A stretch of 11,380 bases of DNA from contig JANYHY010000200.1 of NCBI GenBank assembly GCA_025362165.1, positions 1 to 11,380 of the forward strand, in the 5' to 3' direction. The notes beneath the pieces are model-generated. The model made no database searches. It was not told the origin of the DNA and saw only the letters and a list, made by a program, of their open reading frames with translations. This stretch comes from Myxococcales bacterium (GTDB taxonomy: Bacteria; Myxococcota_A; Polyangia; Polyangiales; Polyangiaceae). Positions within the stretch are counted from its first letter, which is position 1; the number at the start of each line of letters is the position of its first letter. The position numbers and the translations under genes are program-made. Below are positions 5,587-11,380 of the stretch, piece by piece.

Positions 5587-7476
5587 GGGAACGAATGGTG
5601 CGGTGCGCTGGGCGAGCGGTGGGTTGAGCACCAGGCCATACCGTTGGGCGGCGTCATCCACGTACACCTGAACTCCCATCGCGACTTCGTTGCGCACCTT
5701 AGCCGCGAGGATCAAGTGCTCGAATGTGGTGGGCTGCCCTAGTGGCACATAACAAGCGATGTCTTTGATGTAGATCTCGCTGCCGTCGGATTGGAACAAG
5801 TCCTCGAGCACAGGACGGATCCTCGGCTCGTAGGTGATCTGCGCCAGCACCATGCTCACCATCTCGTTCGAGATGACGACGTCGCGGATCTCCGTAGTTG
5901 CCGCCAGCTCGCGGTTCTTCGGGTCGAGGATTTCGCTGCAAACCTCCTGGCCCTTCACTCCATGCCGCTGACGAAAATCACGCAGTAAAAGCAATGCGAT
6001 GATCGCGCGCGTGTCGGACTCTTCGACAGTCGCCTCGCCGCCTGCATCCGCGAGCACCATCACTGTGGGGTAGCGCTGGGGTTGCAGCTGCTCCATGAGT
6101 TTGCGATTGGTGAACTCGCCCACGAGGTGGTGGACCTGAACCTTCTTGGGCGGTGGGCACTGGTCGGTGAGCAACGCGATTCGTTCCTCCATGGGGATCG
6201 AGTTGACGAGCGTCACGCTGGACCCAGCTCCGACGTAATTGTCGAACTCCTCCATGATGGGGAAGATCTTCCCATTCCAGCCGAGGATGAGCAGATGCTC
6301 CACCGGTTTTTCGGCCTCGTGTTGCGGGATGGTGATGGCGGCGAGGTTGATGGGGCCGCGTGGTTGGAACTGGACGTTCGCGTCTTCGGCGAGGATGAGC
6401 AGGCCGTCGTCGGGTTGCATCACATAGTCGGCGGGCGGATTGAGAGTGTGCCCGACCGAGGTTAGCTTCGAAGTCCCCACGACCAGCCCGTTCGGGAAAT
6501 CCAAGAGCAGCTCTCCGAAGCGTCGACCCGCGACTGGGAACTGTTTGACGTGCATCTCGTTGCCCTCGAAGCGAAGCAGCTCGTCGTACACGAGCGACAG
6601 GCCGCTGATGCGCGAGGTCTGCAGCAGGATCTTCGAGATGATCTCGTTGGTCTTGATGACCTCTGCGCGCCCACCGCTCGCGATCGCCGCAATTTCCTGG
6701 CTCGCGGGGTTCATCACTTCGGCGGTCACGCGCACCGTGCCGAGCTTGCCGTCAGGGTGATTGAAGATCGCGAGCAGCGTCTTGATGATGCGACCGTCTG
6801 CCTTGTCCGGGGAGTCGGCGTCCTTGTCGTCTACGAGGACCACGATCGCTTGCGCCTGCGCGAACGACACGCGCGACAGGTCATTGAGGTTCATCGAGCT
6901 GCCCGACCGCACGACTAGCTTGACGCGTTTTTGGTGCACGACCTTGTCGCGGAGCTTGGCCTCCATCTCGAGCTTGTCGTCGTCGCCCATGACCACGACT
7001 GTGATGTGCTTGGTCGCGTACGCTTCGGAGATCTGATCGATGACCGAGTAGATCTTTTCTGACCATCCAAGAATGAGAAAGTGACCTTCCTCCATCACTG
7101 GCGAACCACCTCGCTTGATGTCGTCGAGGCGTTCTTGGAAGTTGCCGGCGAGTGATGAGATGAGCAAGCCCGCGACGATGACGCCTAGGATGGTCGTGCC
7201 CGTCGACACGAGACGGTTGACCGCTCCAGCGTCGTCCGCCATCGTTCCTGCGTCTAAAATGCGGCCAAAATAGTGCCAAAGGCGATCGCCCATGGCGACC
7301 TGACCTCCCTCGGGCGCTTCAGGTCCGACCCCGAGCACGAGCGAGATCGCTGTGAAGACGAGCACAACACCGATCGTCAGAACGAAGAGAAAAAACAGTT
7401 GTCGGCCCGCGCCTCCGCTCAGGAACTCATCGCTCCGGTAGCGCAGTTTTGCCCTAAATCCTCGCTCGATCGCCAT
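5542..7476 (-). CDS. CASTOR/POLLUX-type ion channel with two RCK halves
   Basis: A 644-residue membrane ion channel of the CASTOR/POLLUX/SYM8 family. Two membrane helices (about 26-50 and 88-110) flank a pore region with ILDAGTMADD (73-82), close to the plant filter motif AD(A/S)GNHA(D/E). The soluble part has two similar Rossmann-like RCK halves: the first starts at HFLILGWSEK (132-141), the second at HLLILGWNGK (394-403). Each half ends with an LNPP segment followed by D-x-L-I-x-LAED (346-365 and 618-642), which shows an internal duplication. The nucleotide-binding glycine pattern is reduced to GW(S/N)-x-K, as usual in this family, where calcium rather than NAD is the likely ligand. Plant relatives conduct cations or calcium at the nuclear envelope; the bacterial role is unknown, perhaps ion homeostasis. 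Start ATG at 7476 has GGGGTGAG a few bases upstream. No partner gene is adjacent. Confidence 0.9.
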   Translation of the reverse strand: MAIERGFRAKLRYRSDEFLSGGAGRQLFFLFVLTIGVVLVFTAISLVLGVGPEAPEGGQVAMGDRLWHYFGRILDAGTMADDAGAVNRLVSTGTTILGVIVAGLLISSLAGNFQERLDDIKRGGSPVMEEGHFLILGWSEKIYSVIDQISEAYATKHITVVVMGDDDKLEMEAKLRDKVVHQKRVKLVVRSGSSMNLNDLSRVSFAQAQAIVVLVDDKDADSPDKADGRIIKTLLAIFNHPDGKLGTVRVTAEVMNPASQEIAAIASGGRAEVIKTNEIISKILLQTSRISGLSLVYDELLRFEGNEMHVKQFPVAGRRFGELLLDFPNGLVVGTSKLTSVGHTLNPPADYVMQPDDGLLILAEDANVQFQPRGPINLAAITIPQHEAEKPVEHLLILGWNGKIFPIMEEFDNYVGAGSSVTLVNSIPMEERIALLTDQCPPPKKVQVHHLVGEFTNRKLMEQLQPQRYPTVMVLADAGGEATVEESDTRAIIALLLLRDFRQRHGVKGQEVCSEILDPKNRELAATTEIRDVVISNEMVSMVLAQITYEPRIRPVLEDLFQSDGSEIYIKDIACYVPLGQPTTFEHLILAAKVRNEVAMGVQVYVDDAAQRYGLVLNPPLAQRTAPFVPKKGDRLIVLAEDDG

Positions 7477-7557
7477 TCACTCACCCCAAGAAAAAGGAAC
7501 CCCGCATCGCGCGCAGCTCTACCACCTACGCGCGGCGAGCGGCAGGCGTTTGTAACG

Positions 7558-8013
7558 CTACTTCTTGCGGACGGTGAGCTCGATGTCATCGTGGTAGACG
7601 TCTGCGTAGCCAAGCTCGAAGATGACTCCGCCCCAGTCCGCGCTCTTCTTGACGGTATCGACGACGAGCGACTTGTGATCTGCGCCGCGGCTCACGTCGA
7701 TTTGTAGCTGCTCGATTTCGGGCACTGGGCCCGAGACCATCAGCTTGGGCAGCATGCGCAATGTGAAGGTCACATCGCCTGCCTTGCCGACGGCGCCACT
7801 CTTGTAGTGAGCGGGCACATCGAATGGCGCGCTCGCGGGCTCGACCGCCAACGGAGTCTTGGGTCGGTCACTGGGAGTTGCCATAGTACTGGGACTCGGA
7901 CTGGCGATGGGTGTGGGTGTCGAGGTCGCGCTCGGGACGGGGCTTGTGCCTGGCGGAGCAACGTCTGCGTGGCAAGCACACACGAGGATGACGATTGGAG
8001 CGAAGACGCGCAT
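7558..8013 (-). CDS. small putative lipoprotein, function unknown
   Basis: A 151-residue exported protein. The N-terminus MRVFAPIVILVCAC has Arg2, a short hydrophobic core and a lipobox-like VCAC, so C14 is the likely lipidated residue, though C12 could matter. Residues 18-58 are a low-complexity Pro/Ser/Thr/Ala linker that would space the domain from the membrane. Residues 60-151 look like a beta-rich globular domain, ending with DVYHDDIELTVRKK. I recognise no family. It is divergent from the seven-module cysteine-rich gene with only 48 bases between starts, so the two probably share a control region. It sits 81 bases upstream of the channel gene on the same strand and may be co-transcribed with it; the channel's own strong ribosome binding site is compatible with that. 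Confidence 0.78.
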   Translation of the reverse strand: MRVFAPIVILVCACHADVAPPGTSPVPSATSTPTPIASPSPSTMATPSDRPKTPLAVEPASAPFDVPAHYKSGAVGKAGDVTFTLRMLPKLMVSGPVPEIEQLQIDVSRGADHKSLVVDTVKKSADWGGVIFELGYADVYHDDIELTVRKK

Positions 8014-8061
8014 GCGTGATGGTCTGCGTACGAGTGCGCCTCGTCAACCATCAACGAGGCG
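8014..8061. promoter_or_regulatory. short divergent promoter region
   Basis: Only 48 bases separate the starts of two exported proteins on opposite strands, so any promoters must overlap or reach into the coding regions. A GAGG at 8056-8059 lies very close to the ATG at 8062 and would better fit the GTG at 8065. No promoter boxes are evident. Confidence 0.35.
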
Positions 8062-8805
8062 ATGGTGGTAACGTCCGGGATCGTGGACGCCATCAAGCAC
8101 GCTGGGCTCGTCGTGACGTTCGCGTTCGCGCTATGCGGATGTCGCGGGTGCGCGAAGGCGGCGGCAAACTGTCACGGAACAGAAGACTGCGACGTGCGCG
8201 GAGCGTGCGGCGGCGACTTGCTCACCGGTGGCGGATGCATAGTCGTCAGCGCCGCAGATTGCCGAGCGTCCGCGAAGTGCAAGAGCGACGGCAAATGCGG
8301 CTTCGACCCCGCGTTCTCGCAAAAGTGTGCCGCGCTGCGTGTTCACGACTGTCAAGCATCCACCGGCTGCCGCAAGAGCGGTCGTTGTTCACCCTCGTCG
8401 GACTATGGTCGATGCGAGGTCACTGACCTGGGCTGCAAACAAACCGACGAGTGCGCATCGTCCAACAAGTGCCGCTACGAGAGGCTCTCCACTCGCCAGC
8501 ATCCGCTCGACTACGAGGTGTGCTCGTTGGCCACGACGAGCCAGGCCGACTGGTGCAAACAGGCTTGCGACAATGTCGGCGCTTGCACGCACGTCGGTAC
8601 CAAGTGCATCGCCGATGACCCCGCGAAGTGCCTCGCCTCTGGCATGTGCACAATCAATGGCAGTTGCTCGCTGGACATAGAGTCGCAGTCCTGCGTCCCC
8701 GCTTCTGACGACGATTGCAAGTCAACGAAAGGCTGCACCGACTATGGTGAATGCCGGCGCGTTGCTGGCGGCGACTACTGCGTAGGTGCATCGCGCGACC
8801 AGTGA
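8062..8805 (+). CDS. exported protein with seven C-x5-C-x5-C modules
   Basis: A 247-residue secreted or lipid-anchored cysteine-rich protein. A hydrophobic stretch (14-24) ends in LCGC, a plausible lipobox with C27. The start is uncertain: from ATG 8062 the signal is 26 residues, while GTG 8083 would give a neater one (MDAIKHAG). The mature part repeats C-x5-C-x5-C seven times, starting at C37, C67, C97, C125, C169, C190 and C219; the fifth has x6 in its second gap. A fourth cysteine follows most modules after 8-9 residues (C59, C89, C118, C211, C240). Typical units are CRASAKCKSDGKC and CQASTGCRKSGRC. This fits an array of small disulfide-bonded knots. I do not know a named family; binding or surface roles are guesses. 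It differs in spacing from the six-module protein, so the two are not simple paralogues. It converges with the next gene across 19 bases. Confidence 0.83.
   Translation: MVVTSGIVDAIKHAGLVVTFAFALCGCRGCAKAAANCHGTEDCDVRGACGGDLLTGGGCIVVSAADCRASAKCKSDGKCGFDPAFSQKCAALRVHDCQASTGCRKSGRCSPSSDYGRCEVTDLGCKQTDECASSNKCRYERLSTRQHPLDYEVCSLATTSQADWCKQACDNVGACTHVGTKCIADDPAKCLASGMCTINGSCSLDIESQSCVPASDDDCKSTKGCTDYGECRRVAGGDYCVGASRDQ
8170..8781 (+). repeat. seven-module cysteine repeat coding region
   Basis: This region encodes the C-x5-C-x5-C units from C37 to C240. Unit period is about 28-30 residues for the first four, then a 44-residue step containing extra cysteines C154 and C165, then periods of 21 and 29. 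Confidence 0.78.
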
Positions 8806-8824
8806 GCGCACGAAGTACCGAAAC

Positions 8825-9361
8825 TCAGCCGGTGTCCTCGCTGATCCGCGATCCGCTGGCTCTCTTCTTCGCGCTCTTGCTCCGGCGGTGAGCTGGTATG
8901 TCGGCGGCTTGATTGATCTTGAACTGCAAGTAGAGAGTTCCAAACAGGAAGGTCGCGATCGCGGAGACCTGCAACGACCTGCCTGTCCGGGCGAAGTTCG
9001 ACCGGAGGATGCGCATCACTCGAAACGACGCGATCAACATGACGACGCCGCCGCCGATGGAGACTGGCGTGACGAGCGGCGCTGCGTCCGGCACGACGAC
9101 GGCAGCGATGCTGATGATCCAGAACGCGACTGCGGTCATGAGCGGTCCCCGTCCGAGCGCGCCGAGCTTCTTGTCGGAGTCGAGCGAGTCGAGGAAGGGC
9201 TGACGGAGCATGAACCAAACGCACTGGTACAAACCCAACGTGACCACGCTCAACACGATCGCGACGAGCACGCTGCGGCGCTCGCGCTCGAACCGAGACC
9301 GACGTCGCACGCGCGCCTCGACCGTCGGCGGCGCGTACGGGTTCTCGAGGAGGTCACTCAT
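8825..9361 (-). CDS. DUF4234-like four-helix membrane protein
   Basis: A 178-residue integral membrane protein. The N-terminus has the NPYAPP motif (7-12) often seen at the start of small membrane proteins of planctomycetes and myxobacteria, followed by a basic stretch (17-29). Hydrophobic segments lie at about 31-52, 74-90, 95-113 and 130-147. The first helix, VLVAIVLSVVTLGLYQCVWF, matches the DUF4234 pattern in which a helix ends with TLG-x-Y-x3-W. The C-terminal 25 residues are Lys/Arg/Ser-rich and probably cytoplasmic. No enzymatic motif is seen, and the function of DUF4234 is not established. The ATG at 9361 has no strong ribosome binding site. A short coding-like frame ends 34 bases upstream on the same strand (see 9395-9523). 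Confidence 0.82.
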   Translation of the reverse strand: MSDLLENPYAPPTVEARVRRRSRFERERRSVLVAIVLSVVTLGLYQCVWFMLRQPFLDSLDSDKKLGALGRGPLMTAVAFWIISIAAVVVPDAAPLVTPVSIGGGVVMLIASFRVMRILRSNFARTGRSLQVSAIATFLFGTLYLQFKINQAADIPAHRRSKSAKKRASGSRISEDTG

Positions 9362-9699
9362 GGGTAATGGTGTACCAGCGATGCGTGAATCGAGTCACTC
9401 GCAGTTGAGCGACGGGTCCGTGGAGAGAAATAGCGCTTCGTCGAGGCGAGTCTTGGTGAGCGCCTTGTCCCGGTCTAGTCCGAGAGCGCTGGCAACCGCC
9501 AATGCGTCTGCTCCCCTATCGAACTATTCATGATCCGAGCGATGGAAAGCTCGCTCTTCCGTTTCGCGCTTCAGCACTTCCAAGCGACGACGCCGCAGAC
9601 ACCACCGCGGCACTGCGCAATGTGCTCGATACGCTGTTCCGCGCCACACCTGTTAGATTGGAAAACTTGGCGAACACACCATCCAACAAGATCGGGCCA
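9362..9699. other. gene-poor stretch with two coding-like fragments
   Basis: No full gene fits between the divergent DUF4234-like gene and the GH31 start. Two signals are present. On the minus strand, 9395-9523 is a coding-like frame without ATG. On the plus strand, the GH31 frame stays open back to a TGA at 9457-9459, with an ATG at 9502 that would encode a 66-residue extension. It must also contain the promoters of both flanking genes, which I cannot identify. Confidence 0.5.
9395..9523 (-). pseudogene. possible C-terminal gene remnant without start
   Basis: This minus-strand frame encodes 42 residues, including ALAVASALGLDRDKAL and ending in FLSTDPSLNCE before TGA. The composition is protein-like and GC-rich at third positions, but there is no ATG or GTG; a stop (TAG) lies just upstream at 9524-9526 and the only start candidate is TTG at 9500-9502. 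It may be the tail of a gene lost when the GH31 side was rearranged, a tiny real gene using TTG, or chance. No family is recognisable. Confidence 0.3.
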
Positions 9700-11380
9700 A
9701 TGGGCGGCATCGCATCTCTGCACGCTGTTGGGTTGGTCTTCGTGATCGCTTGCAGCGTGACAGAAGCTCGTCCAGTCGCTGACGCTGGGAACGATTGCCC
9801 GATGATGACCGCAACACCCATCGCGCCCATTCCCATTCACACCCCCCGTTGGGCGTTCGAGCCATGGCTCTCGAAGGACTACTCGACGACGGACGACACG
9901 CTCCAGTTCATCAAAGGCTCGCAGGATCGCGGGATCCCAGTGGGTGTCGCGCTGCTCGATAGTCCTTGGGAGGCGAACTACAACAACTTCACACCCGCTG
10001 ACGGAACGGTGCGGTATCACGACTTCGATTCGCTCCTGGCTCAACTCGCTGCGGTGAACGTCAAGACGGTCGTGTGGATTACCCCGTTCGAGAACTCGGC
10101 TTCCTTCGACCTCGAGAAGGGCGCACAAGCACAATATCCGACGAACAACCCGCTCCTGGATACGGGCACGCGCTGCGGCTACTTCATTGACGATGCGACG
10201 AGCTACTTTTGGTACAAAGGTCGCGGCTCGGCGGTCGACTTCATGAATCCGCAAGCTCTCGCGTGGTGGCACTCATTGCAAGATGGCCTGCTGGCACGCG
10301 GAGTGTCCGGCTACAAAGTCGACTTTGGTGACGCCTACGTCCGAAGCGATCCGGTGATGACCTCTGTTGGCCCCGTCAGTCATCAGGCCTATTCCGAAGC
10401 CTATTATCGAGACCTTCGAGCTTATGCGACGAGCAAGGTCCCTGACTTCGTGACCATGGTTCGCGGTTGGGACGAGAGCTACAACTTTCCTGGCCGGACC
10501 TACGCGCGCCCCGAAGACGCGCCCATCGTATGGGCAGGAGACAACCGGCGCGACTGGGTCGGGGTCATCGACGTCCTCGACACGACCTTTCGCTCTGCGC
10601 AGCTCGGATATGTGGTGCTGGGCTCTGACATTGGTGGCTACCTGGATGTGAATGACAAGGATGTATTGGGTCCACACATCCCGTTCGATTCGCTCGTGTT
10701 CGCACGGTGGACCGCTCTAGGCGCGCTCTCGCCGTTCATGCAGCTGCTCTCGCGTGACGACTACATGCCATGGACCATCCCAGACCACACGGATGAGACC
10801 GTGGCGCTCTATCGCTATTGGGCGACCTTGCATCATGAGCTCGTTCCGTTTTGGTATTCACTCGCTCAGGAGACCTACGCCAAGCGAGCGCCGGGAATCG
10901 TGCGACCGATCGGTGCCGAAGCGAGCTGGCCGGGAGACTATAGATATGCCCTCGGTGACGCGTTCCTCGTAGCACCCATCTTGGACGCTACTGGGAAGCG
11001 AGATATCCAGTTGCCGAGCGACGCGCTCTACTACGACTGGTGGTCGCCGACTCAAGACCCATTTCAGGCAGGCGCAAAGCTGCTCGATTTCGATGTGACG
11101 AATCGCCTTAGGTACCCCCTCTTCGTGAGGCAAGGTGCGATCATTCCCATGAACGTCGACAGTGACACGGTGCCGATTGGTAGTGCAGCGTCGAAAGACT
11201 ACCTGACAGTGCTGGTTTTTCCTGCGGTCGCACGTTCGCAATTCACCCTGATCGAGGAGGATGACACGTCAACGATGATCGAGGCGCAGTCCAATCCGAC
11301 CACGGTGACCGTTTCGCTCGCCCCGCGATCTGCACGCACGCGCAACAATAGAGGCCTCTTCGCGCGGTTCAGCGAAACGG
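9700..11380 (+). CDS. glycoside hydrolase family 31, exported, 3' end outside window
   Basis: At least 560 residues, still open at the right edge. The N-terminus (residues 5-18) is a hydrophobic signal ending in a canonical lipobox VIAC (C18), then a 25-residue linker, then the GH31 barrel from RWAFEPW (50-56). Motifs: LLDSPWE (85-91); GYKVDFGD with likely nucleophile D208; WAGDNRRDW with likely acid/base D281; GSDIGGY (308-314). The C-terminal beta domains include LGDAFLVAPI and the ending of the fold around LFVRQGAIIP. GH31 enzymes are retaining alpha-glycosidases (alpha-glucosidase, xylosidase, sulfoquinovosidase and others); the substrate cannot be named. The usual N-terminal beta-sandwich of 200 or more residues is absent. 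Start is uncertain: the ATG at 9700 gives a signal without positive charge, TTG 9667 would add a lysine, and ATG 9502 is also in frame. Probably surface or periplasmic. Confidence 0.88.
   Translation, partial: MGGIASLHAVGLVFVIACSVTEARPVADAGNDCPMMTATPIAPIPIHTPRWAFEPWLSKDYSTTDDTLQFIKGSQDRGIPVGVALLDSPWEANYNNFTPADGTVRYHDFDSLLAQLAAVNVKTVVWITPFENSASFDLEKGAQAQYPTNNPLLDTGTRCGYFIDDATSYFWYKGRGSAVDFMNPQALAWWHSLQDGLLARGVSGYKVDFGDAYVRSDPVMTSVGPVSHQAYSEAYYRDLRAYATSKVPDFVTMVRGWDESYNFPGRTYARPEDAPIVWAGDNRRDWVGVIDVLDTTFRSAQLGYVVLGSDIGGYLDVNDKDVLGPHIPFDSLVFARWTALGALSPFMQLLSRDDYMPWTIPDHTDETVALYRYWATLHHELVPFWYSLAQETYAKRAPGIVRPIGAEASWPGDYRYALGDAFLVAPILDATGKRDIQLPSDALYYDWWSPTQDPFQAGAKLLDFDVTNRLRYPLFVRQGAIIPMNVDSDTVPIGSAASKDYLTVLVFPAVARSQFTLIEEDDTSTMIEAQSNPTTVTVSLAPRSARTRNNRGLFARFSET

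Noticed and set aside
9571..10272. Minus-strand 233-residue open frame
   Set aside because: Opposite the GH31 barrel, which carries conserved catalytic motifs; the minus translation has no recognisable domain.

Overview
This is a GC-rich window (roughly 60 percent by eye) with strong GC bias at third codon positions. The gene content points to a myxobacterium-like member of the Myxococcota, probably near Polyangiales: exported proteins with Ala/Ser/Asp-rich linkers after a cysteine, cysteine-rich repeat proteins with D-x-x-NCG-x-CG motifs, a protein starting with an NPYAPP motif, and many single genes on alternating strands. The taxonomic call is inference from style, not from a marker gene. 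I found ten protein-coding genes and no rRNA, tRNA, CRISPR array or insertion sequence.

Layout. Minus strand, 28-1903: a membrane-anchored double zinc-ribbon protein, then an HNH endonuclease with a helical N-terminal domain. Plus strand, 2150-5498: an exported Esterase-D-type alpha/beta hydrolase with a cysteine-rich insert, a stand-alone HD hydrolase resembling (p)ppGpp hydrolases, and a secreted protein made of six Stig1-like eight-cysteine modules plus an unrecognised cysteine-rich C-terminal domain. Minus strand, 5542-8013: a CASTOR/POLLUX-type two-helix ion channel with duplicated RCK (TrkA-N-like) halves, and a small putative lipoprotein. Plus strand, 8062-8805: a second cysteine-rich exported protein, built from seven C-x5-C-x5-C modules. 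Minus strand, 8825-9361: a four-helix DUF4234-like membrane protein. Plus strand from about 9700 and running off the right edge: a glycoside hydrolase family 31 enzyme whose catalytic barrel follows its lipoprotein signal directly.

There is no clear operon that ties the window into one pathway. The shared theme is the cell envelope: five of the ten products look exported (esterase, six-module protein, small lipoprotein, seven-module protein, GH31) and three more have membrane segments. Three of the exported ones carry disulfide-type cysteine patterns. The only cytoplasmic products are the HNH nuclease and the HD hydrolase. The most unusual items are the two modular cysteine-rich proteins with almost invariant cysteine spacing, the GH31 without its usual N-terminal beta-sandwich, and the cysteine-rich insert inside the esterase fold. 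I see no complete defence island or biosynthetic cluster.
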